From Phycisphaerae bacterium (GTDB lineage: Bacteria; Planctomycetota; Phycisphaerae; Phycisphaerales; SM1A02), in contig NZFT01000060.1 of the NCBI GenBank assembly GCA_002690755.1, positions 4,934-26,695 of the forward strand: a DNA stretch of 21,762 nt, given 5' to 3'. A model generated the notes under the pieces. It ran no database searches and was not told where the DNA came from. It worked only from the letters and a program-made list of their open reading frames with translations. Positions within the stretch are counted from its first letter, which is position 1; the number at the start of each line of letters is the position of its first letter. Shown here piece by piece: positions 15,829 through 21,762 of this stretch. The position numbers were made by a program, and so were the translations under genes.

Positions 15829-16107
15829 TCAATCCGACTTCGTCCGCGGCGGCACCGGATCCGGGCCCGCCCCGCCGCCGGGCCGGCATCGAAGCACGCG
15901 TCGCATCGACAGCCAGCCACCACGGAGGGCGCCGTGGCGTTCGAGCGCCTCCATCGCGTAGCACGAGCAGCTCGGCTCGAAGCGACAGTGGCCTCCCAGC
16001 CACGCGGATCCGAACCGCTGGTAGCCGCGGACCAGGAGCATCAGGCCGAGGGTGGCGATGGATCTTCGGCCGGTGGCGTCGTCTGCTTCCGAATTCGTTT
16101 CCGCCAT
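15829..16107 (-). CDS. yidD: Membrane protein insertion efficiency factor YidD
   Basis: YidD helps insert inner-membrane proteins alongside YidC. The family core is present: 'LLVRGYQRFGSAWLGGHCRF' (24-43) with the Cys-containing motif 'CRFEPSCSCYAMEAL' (41-55), then 'GGWLSMRRVLRCRPGG' and the 'DPVPP' end. From ATG 16107 the protein has 92 residues and includes the N-terminal amphipathic helix, but overlaps rnpA by 67 nt. An alternative ATG at 16039-16041 sits in a TGATG stop-start overlap with rnpA and would give 70 residues with a truncated helix. I prefer the longer form because the hydrophobic helix 'IATLGLMLLV' is otherwise cut. The rnpA-yidD order is the classical one, although yidC does not follow here. 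Confidence 0.93.
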   Translation of the reverse strand: MAETNSEADDATGRRSIATLGLMLLVRGYQRFGSAWLGGHCRFEPSCSCYAMEALERHGALRGGWLSMRRVLRCRPGGGAGPDPVPPRTKSD

Positions 16108-16454
16108 GTCTCGTCCAGTAGTTGGATCGCGGATTCGAGATGCGTGGCGTACGCGGCGAGAGACAGTTCCTCGTGCGGCCGGACCACGACCAGCAGATCG
16201 TAGCCGACGGGCCACGATCCCCGATTCAGTCTGAAGGTCTCGCGAAGCAGTCGCTTCAAGCGGTTCCGACCCACCGCGTTGCCGCAGCGGCGGCCGACCG
16301 ACAGCCCGAGTCGGAGTCGTTCGAGTCCGTTGGGGAGCGCGTAGACCAGCAGGGGGCCGGACTCGCGTCGCGTGCGGCCGCCGTGGACCTCGGCGAAGGC
16401 GGTCCGACCCTTGAGTCGATCCTCGGCGGTGAAGGTGAAGCGGGAGGACGGCAT
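16041..16454 (-). CDS. rnpA: Ribonuclease P protein component
   Basis: This 137-residue protein is the RNase P protein subunit, which assists the catalytic RNA in trimming the 5' ends of tRNA precursors. 'RFTFTAEDRLKGRTAFAEVH' (5-24) is the usual start. The family signature 'VGRRCGNAVGRNRLKRLLRE' (53-72) carries the RNR core (63-65). 'YDLLVVVRP' (85-93) is the last core strand. A C-terminal Pro/Ser-rich tail (about 124-137) is an addition. It begins 4 nt after the stop of the ClC gene and overlaps yidD, so the three genes form one minus-strand operon. The ribosomal protein gene rpmH, which normally precedes rnpA, is absent from this position. Confidence 0.95.
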   Translation of the reverse strand: MPSSRFTFTAEDRLKGRTAFAEVHGGRTRRESGPLLVYALPNGLERLRLGLSVGRRCGNAVGRNRLKRLLRETFRLNRGSWPVGYDLLVVVRPHEELSLAAYATHLESAIQLLDETWRKRIRKQTTPPAEDPSPPSA

Positions 16455-16458
16455 CGGC

Positions 16459-18306
16459 TCAGCTCTCCGCCAGCGCGTGCTGATATTCGCGCATCAGACG
16501 GGTCCGGGTCAGGACGCCGATGACCCGGCCGTCGCCCGGGCGGCTGAGCACCGCGAGGGACGCCGCGTCGTGCTCGCTGAAACGGTCCAGCGCGACGTCG
16601 AGGGTGTCGTCGAGCACCATGCTCGGCAGGTCGGTCCGTTCGATCTCGTTCACCTGCAGCAGGGGGATCGCCTCGCGGAAGACCAGCGCGGCCTGCAGGT
16701 CGGTGCCGGTCACCATGCCGAGGTAGTTGTCCTGCTCGTCGACCACCACGAAGTCCGAGACCGCGAAGCGTTCGCTGAGGTCGAGAAGACGCTGGCCGCT
16801 GTCGTCCGGTCGCACCGTGACGGGCGGCATGAGCGGTACGTCACGGACCGTGAGCTGCCGGAGCACGGTCAGATCGGTGCTTCCGCCCACGCGGATGCCC
16901 GCGGCCGCCAGCTCCGCGGTGTAGACGCTTTCGCGATAGAAGAGTCGTCCGACGATGACGCTGAGCACGGCGCAGAGCATCAACGGCACGATCAGGCTGT
17001 AGGTCTGCGTGATCTCGTAGACCAGCATGACCCCGGTCATCGGCGCGTGGGTGGTGGCCGCCACCATCGCCGCCATGCCGACCAGCGCGAAGTGGGCGGG
17101 GCTCGCGCCGGGGAACCAACCGGTCTGGGCGACCGCCAGACCGAACATGCTTCCGATGATGGCGCCGACCACCAGGGCGGGCGCGAAGAGACCGCCGGCC
17201 CCGCCCGAGCCGAGGGTCAGGCTGGTCGAGATGATCTTGAGGACCACGAGGAGCAGAAGGATTCCGATCACCACGCCGGTTCCATCGGCGATCATCGATC
17301 CCTCGGCGTCGACGTAGGAATCCGGGTCGAGCAGCCGCATGATGACCATGTAGCCGTTGCCGAAGAACGGCGGCACCGGATCCGACGTGAGGTCCGTCCC
17401 CCGCGGTGCGACCAGCAGCATGTAGGCGACCCCGAGGATGCCGAGGAGCAGGGCGCCGACGCCCGGGCGCAGGGCGTCGGGGACCGGGATCCGACTGAAG
17501 CAGTGTTCACTCCACTGCATGGTGCGGATGAAGAGCACCGCCACGAGACCGCACGCGATCCCGAACACCACGAACGCGGGCGTCATGCCGATGGTGAAGG
17601 GGACCGGACTGTTCGCGAAGAACTCCGGGCCCACGCCGAAGAGCGGTTCGTTGGATCCGAGGATCGACTGGGTGGTCGCCGCGGCGAGGACCGAGGCGAT
17701 GACGATGGGCGTGAAGGTCCGGAGCGAGAAATCGCGGAGCAGGACTTCGAGTACGAAGAAGATTCCGGCGATGGGGGCGTTGAACACCGAGGCCAGTCCG
17801 GCCGCGGCACCACAGCCCAGCAGCGTCGTTCCGCTTTTCGCATCGAGTCGAAGCAGGCGGGCGAGGTTCGAACCGATCACGGCTCCGATCGTCACGATCG
17901 GACCTTCGGGACCGGCGGAGCCGCCGGAGCCGATGGTGAGGGTCGATCCGATCCACTGCCGCACCAGCAGTCGGAGGCGGAGTCGCGACTGCTTGCGAAT
18001 GACTCCGTAGATCACGTTCGAGACGCCATGTCCCTTGAACTCCGTCGGGCAGCGCCAGGCGAGAAGACCGGTCAGGACCGCCCCGATCACGGGAACGATC
18101 GGAAGCAGCCAGAGCAGCGTCGAGGGGGACTCGGTCCCGAGTTCCTCCGCCATATGCTCCAGCCACTGGATCGGCTTGATGAACAGGTAGCCCGCCACGC
18201 CCATGATGAGCCCGACCCCCGCCGCGACGACGAGGAGCCACCACTCGCGGCTGAATCCGAGGCGGGTCGCGAGACCGAGAACGAGATTCCAGAGTCGGGT
18301 GGCCAT
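16459..18306 (-). CDS. ClC-family chloride channel/transporter with CBS domain pair
   Basis: This 615-residue membrane protein has a ClC core (about 20-460) and two cytoplasmic CBS domains (about 488-545 and 551-610). I chose ATG 18306 (GAGG 4 nt upstream) over 18405, which has no Shine-Dalgarno and adds 33 polar residues. Ion-path motifs are GHGVS (92-96), 'GSGGSAGPEGP' with the external gating Glu E134, 'FNAPIAGIFFVLEV' (175-188), 'GSGGAGGLFAP' (366-376) and Y436 (equivalent to the chloride-coordinating Tyr of the E. coli protein). The internal proton glutamate (E. coli E203) is replaced by V188, the residue found in vertebrate ClC channels. This suggests weak or no proton coupling. The CBS pair probably binds a nucleotide. 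It is the first gene of an operon with rnpA and yidD, and divergent from rpoZ. Confidence 0.95.
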   Translation of the reverse strand: MATRLWNLVLGLATRLGFSREWWLLVVAAGVGLIMGVAGYLFIKPIQWLEHMAEELGTESPSTLLWLLPIVPVIGAVLTGLLAWRCPTEFKGHGVSNVIYGVIRKQSRLRLRLLVRQWIGSTLTIGSGGSAGPEGPIVTIGAVIGSNLARLLRLDAKSGTTLLGCGAAAGLASVFNAPIAGIFFVLEVLLRDFSLRTFTPIVIASVLAAATTQSILGSNEPLFGVGPEFFANSPVPFTIGMTPAFVVFGIACGLVAVLFIRTMQWSEHCFSRIPVPDALRPGVGALLLGILGVAYMLLVAPRGTDLTSDPVPPFFGNGYMVIMRLLDPDSYVDAEGSMIADGTGVVIGILLLLVVLKIISTSLTLGSGGAGGLFAPALVVGAIIGSMFGLAVAQTGWFPGASPAHFALVGMAAMVAATTHAPMTGVMLVYEITQTYSLIVPLMLCAVLSVIVGRLFYRESVYTAELAAAGIRVGGSTDLTVLRQLTVRDVPLMPPVTVRPDDSGQRLLDLSERFAVSDFVVVDEQDNYLGMVTGTDLQAALVFREAIPLLQVNEIERTDLPSMVLDDTLDVALDRFSEHDAASLAVLSRPGDGRVIGVLTRTRLMREYQHALAES

Positions 18307-18489
18307 GCGGCCTCGGTCTCCTGGCAGGGCCGGAATCCGGTCCGAATCCGCGACCGTACCCGTTTCCGAGCCGGGGTCAAGCCCTGTTTCTGGTGGTCTG
18401 GCCATGGACTGGCCTGAAGGGGGCCGGATCGGGTACCATCGTCGGATTGGCGGGATTTCCGCCAGGAATCATTCCAGAGGTCCACACCC
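18307..18489. promoter_or_regulatory. Divergent promoter region between ClC gene and rpoZ
   Basis: These 183 bases lie between two divergent genes and hold no gene. TACCAT at 18434-18439 is a possible -10 hexamer for rpoZ, without a recognisable -35. A 6-bp hairpin, TGGCGG (18448-18453) with CCGCCA (18459-18464), lies in the rpoZ leader. AGAGG at 18476-18480 is the rpoZ ribosome binding site. Confidence 0.35.
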
Positions 18490-18699
18490 ATGATCGAAGC
18501 CCTGAAGAGCGACGAGATCGTTCGCAAGGTCGGCGGAAGGTTCCGCCTCACCGCCCTCATTCAGAAGCGGATCGCCGAACTCATCGACGGTGCCCGCCCA
18601 CTGGTCGAGCGCAATGGCATGTCCGATCTCGAAGTGGTCATCGAGGAGATCATGCAGGACAAGATCTCGATCGAGGATCCCACCCAGCCGGAAGGCTGA
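18490..18699 (+). CDS. rpoZ: DNA-directed RNA polymerase omega subunit
   Basis: This 69-residue protein matches the short omega subunit, which wraps the beta' C-terminus and aids RNA polymerase assembly. 'VGGRFRLTALIQKRIAELID' (14-33) is the conserved helix and 'EVVIEEIMQDKI' (48-59) the second conserved segment. AGAGG lies 9 nt upstream of the ATG. It is followed 43 nt later by coaC, the common rpoZ-coaBC arrangement, although gmk does not precede it here. Confidence 0.9.
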   Translation: MIEALKSDEIVRKVGGRFRLTALIQKRIAELIDGARPLVERNGMSDLEVVIEEIMQDKISIEDPTQPEG

Positions 18700-18742
18700 G
18701 TCGAGGAAACGACTCGGTCCGTCCTCGATCCCGGAGCGATCC

Positions 18743-19342
18743 GTGACTGATGCGACGAACGAGAACCCGCGCGATGAATCGACCGACGGTGTCTTCACCG
18801 GGCGGAGAATTCTCGTTTGCGTGTGCGGGGGGATCGCCGCCTACAAGTCCGCGACCGTGGTTTCACGGCTGGTTCAGGCCGGCGGTGAAGTGACGGTGGC
18901 GATGACCGAAGCGGCGACGCGCTTCATCGCACCGCTCACCTTTCAATCGCTGAGCGGTCGACCGGTGTTCACGAGCCAGTGGGACCAGTTCGATCACGCC
19001 GATCCGCAGCACGTGCGGGTGGCGGAAGGGCTCGACGCGGCGCTCGTCGCGCCCTGCACCATGAACACCCTCGCCCGACTCGCCGCGGGCTTCACGGACG
19101 ATGCGGTCACCACGGCCCTCGCGGCGATCGATCGAACCCGCGTTCCGGTCCTGCTCGCACCGAGCATGAACGCGGAGATGTGGTCGCAGCCGGCGACCCG
19201 TCGGAATCTCGACGTGCTGGCCGATGACGGGTTCGAACTGATCGAGCCCGCAAGCGGCTGGCAGGCCTGTCGTCGCGTCGGTTCGGGACGTCTTCCCGAG
19301 CCCGAGGCCCTGATCGCCACCCTGGCCGCTTCGATCAGCTGA
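18743..19342 (+). CDS. coaC: Phosphopantothenoylcysteine decarboxylase (CoaC, single-domain)
   Basis: This is a 199-residue flavoprotein of coenzyme A biosynthesis. It decarboxylates 4'-phosphopantothenoylcysteine to 4'-phosphopantetheine. GTG 18743 is supported by GGAG 6 nt upstream, and longer readings would run into rpoZ. Motifs are 'VCGGIAAYK' (27-35), the active-site His H90 in 'QHVRVAEG', 'APCTMNTLARLAAGFTDD' (103-120), the substrate clamp 'PSMNAEMW' (140-147) and C176 in 'WQACRRVGSGRL'. The usual ACG triplet reads ACR here. The protein ends where most bacteria continue into the CoaB synthetase domain, so CoaB must be encoded elsewhere. The preceding rpoZ gene indicates the conserved rpoZ-coa context. 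Confidence 0.9.
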   Translation: MTDATNENPRDESTDGVFTGRRILVCVCGGIAAYKSATVVSRLVQAGGEVTVAMTEAATRFIAPLTFQSLSGRPVFTSQWDQFDHADPQHVRVAEGLDAALVAPCTMNTLARLAAGFTDDAVTTALAAIDRTRVPVLLAPSMNAEMWSQPATRRNLDVLADDGFELIEPASGWQACRRVGSGRLPEPEALIATLAASIS

Positions 19343-19529
19343 ATCTCGATGGTTCTGGAACCGCGGGTCCCTCGTTTTCGGACCGTACCCCGGATTCGCT
19401 GGCCTCGACCCGCTTCGGGAGTACGCTCTGGAGGCGGGCGTCGACCTCGGTGAACACCGACGGGATCGAGATGATGTCAGGGGGGTGGAGGACGCATGTC
19501 CGCCCTCGTCCTTTTTCGGAGACCATCGA
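19343..19529 (+). other. Intergenic region between coaC and the dockerin protein gene
   Basis: These 187 bases show no gene. A small inverted repeat (GGTT at 19351-19354 with AACC at 19359-19362) and a second one (GGTCC 19366-19370 with GGACC 19380-19384, T4 in the loop) may give weak termination after coaC. CGGAGA at 19517-19522 is the ribosome binding site of the next gene. I see no convincing promoter. Confidence 0.25.
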
Positions 19530-20996
19530 ATGCGTCGAACCCTGACCATCCTGCTCGCGATCTGTGGGGTCACCTCCCCGAGTTTCGCCGGTCCGCCGTC
19601 GCCGCTCGACGTGCGGATGCGGGGCATCCACCGTCATCAGTCGGTGTTGGATCGCAGCGACGCGAATGGCGGCGGAATCGCCGGCGCCTGCGACGCGGTG
19701 GTGGTGGCGCACACCGCCAGCGACTTCGGTCCGGGAGAGTACATCGCGCAGGGCGGGTTCATCGAGGGCGAGATCGCCGCGACGAGTTTCCAACTCCCGC
19801 CCGATGCCTTCCCCGTCCGCCTCGATCTGTTCGAGTCGTTGTTCGCGACCAGTTCCACCGTGGTGGAGACGATCACCGAGTACGCGATCTACGTCTGGTC
19901 CGGCCGTCCGGACTCCGGGACGCTGGTGTTCAACGTCGCCTCCGACGGCGACATTCTTCCGCACATCATCATGCCGCCCGGAACCACCGGGGTGCGCCTC
20001 GAATTCCTGGTCGACCCCGGCGATCCCGATCAGATCTGGATCGACGACGACGGCTCGCACACCGTGACGGTCGGCATCGAGATCGTCTCCCATCACCAGC
20101 CGCCCGCGAGCCAGTGCATCACGCCCCCCGATCCGCAGTTCAACGCTTTTCCATGCACCGACGTCGACGGCCTTCAGTCCGCGACCGGCAACTGGATCTT
20201 CGTGGAGGATTGCGGGATCTTCGGATGCCCCGACGGGTGGAAGCGATTTTCGGATCTGCCGAGCATCTGCCGACCCAGCGGCGACTGGGTCCAGCGGTTC
20301 ACCTGGACGCCGAGCGTCTGCGACGCCCTCGGGGGGTGCTGCATCGGCGGAAACTGTTCGACCCTCGATGAACTCACCTGCGCCGACGCGGGCGGCATCT
20401 TCCTCGGACCGGGCACCGATTGCGGCACCGGGGATTGCGCCGAGACCGCACCGTGCTGTTTCCCGGCGACCGGAGGGTGCGTGCAGCTCACGCCCGCGGA
20501 TTGCTTCGCGGTCCAGGGCATTCCAGGACCGGTGGGCGAATCCTGTGACGACTACATCTGTTTTCCGGAAGGCGCCTGCTGTCTGCCGACCGGGGATTGC
20601 GTCGGCATCGTCTCGCCGGCGGAATGCAAGGCGCTCGGCGGCGTGTTTCAGGGCGACGGGACCGACTGTCTCGACCTCGACTGTCCGGAACCGGTCGGCG
20701 CGGCGTGTTTCGGGAACGGTTTCTGTCTGGTGCTGACCGAAGCGGAAGCCATCGCCGCCGGGGCCGAGTGGCGCGGCGTGGGCTCGACCTGCGAGGATCT
20801 CGACGGAGACGGAACCGCGGATGCCTGTGCAGCGTCCGGATCACCCGCCGACTTCAATGGCGACGATCTGGTGAACGGGATCGACCTCGGGCTGTTCCTC
20901 GTCGGCTGGGGCCAGCCCGGGCCCACCGACTTGAACGGTGATGGAACGACCGACGGCATCGACCTCGGCGTCCTGCTGGTCGAATGGACCGGTTGA
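19530..20996 (+). CDS. Secreted Cys-rich repeat protein with GC-type dockerin domain
   Basis: This 488-residue exported protein starts at ATG 19530, with CGGAGA about 8 nt upstream. The signal peptide is 1-20 (cleavage after PSFA). Residues 25-255 form a domain I do not recognise, probably beta-rich and containing few Cys until about 196. Four Cys-rich repeats follow (about 270-303, 309-344, 350-385 and 393-433). Their shared plan is CC-x-C, then Leu/Asp-Glu, a Cys, GG-x-F-x-G-x-G-T-x-C and a closing Cys; the fourth is degenerate, with single Cys residues at the start. The end (440-488) is a dockerin-like pair of calcium loops ('DFNGDDLVNGIDLG' and 'DLNGDGTTDGIDLG') of the planctomycete GC type, which probably anchors the protein to a surface or to partner proteins. 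A strong terminator follows. It appears to be a single-gene transcript. Confidence 0.85.
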   Translation: MRRTLTILLAICGVTSPSFAGPPSPLDVRMRGIHRHQSVLDRSDANGGGIAGACDAVVVAHTASDFGPGEYIAQGGFIEGEIAATSFQLPPDAFPVRLDLFESLFATSSTVVETITEYAIYVWSGRPDSGTLVFNVASDGDILPHIIMPPGTTGVRLEFLVDPGDPDQIWIDDDGSHTVTVGIEIVSHHQPPASQCITPPDPQFNAFPCTDVDGLQSATGNWIFVEDCGIFGCPDGWKRFSDLPSICRPSGDWVQRFTWTPSVCDALGGCCIGGNCSTLDELTCADAGGIFLGPGTDCGTGDCAETAPCCFPATGGCVQLTPADCFAVQGIPGPVGESCDDYICFPEGACCLPTGDCVGIVSPAECKALGGVFQGDGTDCLDLDCPEPVGAACFGNGFCLVLTEAEAIAAGAEWRGVGSTCEDLDGDGTADACAASGSPADFNGDDLVNGIDLGLFLVGWGQPGPTDLNGDGTTDGIDLGVLLVEWTG

Positions 20997-21019
20997 CCGG
21001 AATTCGACACGCATCTCTC

Positions 21020-21054
21020 CACGGGCCCCGCTCCGGACCGGAGCGGGGCCCGTG
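21020..21054 (+). terminator. Strong hairpin terminator after the dockerin gene
   Basis: A perfect 16-bp stem (21020-21035 with 21039-21054) closes a GAC triloop, 23 nt after the stop codon. GTCCTTG follows with only a short T content. The outer bases (ACGGGCC/GGCCCGT) repeat those of the hairpin at 2742-2770. Confidence 0.8.
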
Positions 21055-21160
21055 TCCTTGCCCCGGACTTGATTCGACGGACCCGCGGCCCCGGGACGCC
21101 CCGATTCCGGCGGTGCGATGGGGAAATGCAGGATCGCGCGCGAAGCCGATCGGAGGTCGC

Positions 21161-21166
21161 TAGAAT
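21161..21166 (+). promoter_or_regulatory. Probable -10 element of the tRNA-Ser gene
   Basis: TAGAAT ends 10 nt before the mature tRNA 5' end, leaving a leader of only a few bases. No clear -35 is visible about 17 nt upstream. The sequence TCGCTAG covering it is shared with the region before the gene at 2809. Confidence 0.35.
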
Positions 21167-21176
21167 CCCTCGCTCC

Positions 21177-21263
21177 GGAGAGGTGGCAGAGCGGTTGAAT
21201 GCGCCGGTCTCGAAAACCGGTATGGCCTCCGGGTCATCGTGGGTTCGAATCCCACCCTCTCCG
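21177..21263 (+). tRNA. tRNA-Ser (anticodon CGA)
   Basis: This 87-nt class II tRNA decodes UCG. The acceptor stem GGAGAGG (21177-21183) pairs with CCTCTCC (21256-21262), and the discriminator base is G. The anticodon stem is CCGGT/ACCGG with loop CTCGAAA and anticodon at 21211-21213. A long variable arm (about 21222-21237, 6-bp stem) is typical of serine tRNAs. The T arm is GTGGG-TTCGAAT-CCCAC. The CCA end is not encoded. Confidence 0.97.
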
Positions 21264-21270
21264 CTTGAAG

Positions 21271-21304
21271 ACGACCGCCGGCACGAACTCGTGCCGGCGG
21301 TCGT
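21271..21304 (+). terminator. Intrinsic terminator of the tRNA-Ser gene
   Basis: A perfect 15-bp stem (21271-21285 with 21290-21304) encloses the loop AACT, 7 nt after the tRNA. TTTCCTT follows on the plus strand. It also lies downstream of the convergent gene ending at 21343 and may serve both strands. Confidence 0.85.
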
Positions 21305-21342
21305 TTCCTTCTGATCCCGTCTTCAGGGAAATCCCGGGACGC

Positions 21343-21762
21343 TCAGATCGCTTCGCCCGCGTCGTCCGCGATCCACCCGACGGTGCCGTCCGGAAGTCGG
21401 ATCCGCCACCATCCCGGACGCCGTTCGAGAATGGAGAATTCAACGCCCTCGGAGATCGTCTCGTCGGTGGCGGGGGCGAACGTCGTGCCATTGCCGGTTC
21501 GCAGGACCACGTCGTCGACGATGAACACGCCGGCGGAACGACGGGCCGCGAGCGTTCGATCCACGAGGAGTGTTCCGGAAGTCAGGACCGCCGTGATTCC
21601 GAGGACCGCAAGGGTGGATCGCCAGGCGAGGGTCGTCGCCTCCGCCTCGCTGGTTCGCGGTCCGGGGCCTCTGGCTCGGCGAGCCAGCAGGATCAGCCAG
21701 AATCCGGACCAGGTCGAAAGTGCGATCACGTAGCGCCCGGGTGTGTCGACGACCTTCCACCA
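21343..21762 (-). CDS. C-terminal part of a membrane protein with bacterial SH3 domain (partial)
   Basis: The frame is open from the right edge of the window to a TGA at 21343-21345, giving 139 visible residues; the N-terminus is missing. A GTG at 21729 could be read as a start but has no Shine-Dalgarno, and the residues before it continue a plausible protein (KVVDTPGRYVIAL). Two hydrophobic stretches (about visible residues 12-27 and 48-67) precede a bacterial SH3-like domain: 'GVFIVDDVVLRTGNGTTF' and 'VEFSILERRPGWWRIRLP', ending 'GTVGWIADDAGEAI'. A membrane stretch plus terminal SH3 is seen in BatE-like proteins of the aerotolerance/MoxR-VWA clusters, but without the N-terminal TPR part this is only a suggestion. 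Confidence 0.65.
   Translation of the reverse strand, partial: WWKVVDTPGRYVIALSTWSGFWLILLARRARGPGPRTSEAEATTLAWRSTLAVLGITAVLTSGTLLVDRTLAARRSAGVFIVDDVVLRTGNGTTFAPATDETISEGVEFSILERRPGWWRIRLPDGTVGWIADDAGEAI

Noticed and set aside
18307..18405. Upstream ATG at 18405 for the ClC gene
   Set aside because: No ribosome binding site and 33 extra polar residues; GAGG before ATG 18306 fits better.
16372..18417. 681-codon plus-strand open frame opposite the ClC gene
   Set aside because: The minus strand encodes a complete ClC protein with all family motifs; the plus-strand reading has only low-complexity charged sequence.
21177..21304. tRNA-Ser as an integration (att) site
   Set aside because: The tRNA is intact, with its terminator directly after it, and no integrase gene or repeated tRNA 3' end was found nearby.
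1..21762. CRISPR array, insertion sequence, prophage or integrase signs
   Set aside because: No direct repeats with regular spacers, transposase, integrase or flanking terminal repeats were seen; base composition is even throughout.

Overview
This is a GC-rich, gene-dense stretch of a bacterial chromosome. It most likely comes from the Planctomycetota, class Phycisphaerae or a close relative. The evidence is the secreted Cys-rich protein ending in a planctomycete GC-type dockerin, the paired HflK/HflC-like SPFH proteins that start in the planctomycete manner, a large anchored protein of a kind I associate with planctomycetes, and many starts with GTG or with little Shine-Dalgarno sequence. 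The assignment rests on recognition by eye, not on a search.

Left part (1-4507). Two tandem exported proteins of the ClpP/crotonase-fold (SDH/NfeD/SppA-like) class come first (159-1322 and 1373-2692). The second keeps a serine-protease signature (N189-S-P-G-G, S223, candidate K266). The first has lost both the oxyanion glycines and the nucleophile and carries an Arg/Gly-rich tail, so it looks like a pseudo-enzyme partner. A hairpin terminator follows, then a small four-helix membrane protein (2809-3441). A convergent ABC-2-type permease without its own ATPase lies on the minus strand (3470-4507).

Centre (4508-15807). A divergent intergenic region leads into an apparent seven-gene, 11 kb operon on the plus strand. 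It encodes an SPFH protein fused to a seven-helix membrane domain, an HflC-like SPFH protein, an HflK-like SPFH protein, an ABC ATPase with a long acidic tail, a 708-residue ABC permease with a large extracytoplasmic insert, a 737-residue anchored protein, and a small fumarylacetoacetate-hydrolase-family enzyme. Four of the six junctions are 4-nt GTGA or ATGA overlaps, which predicts tight translational coupling and a shared function. My reading is a membrane-microdomain (SPFH) assembly built with an ABC exporter-like machine. The orphan permease and the protease pair next door are plausible further partners. I do not know of a described system with exactly this composition.

Right part (15829-21762). 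On the minus strand lie yidD, rnpA and a ClC chloride channel/transporter with CBS domains, apparently co-transcribed in the order ClC-rnpA-yidD. Divergent from them is rpoZ (omega subunit) followed by coaC (phosphopantothenoylcysteine decarboxylase without the CoaB half). Next comes a secreted dockerin protein with four Cys-rich repeats and a very strong terminator, then tRNA-Ser(CGA) with its own terminator. The C-terminal end of a membrane protein with a bacterial SH3 domain runs off the right edge.
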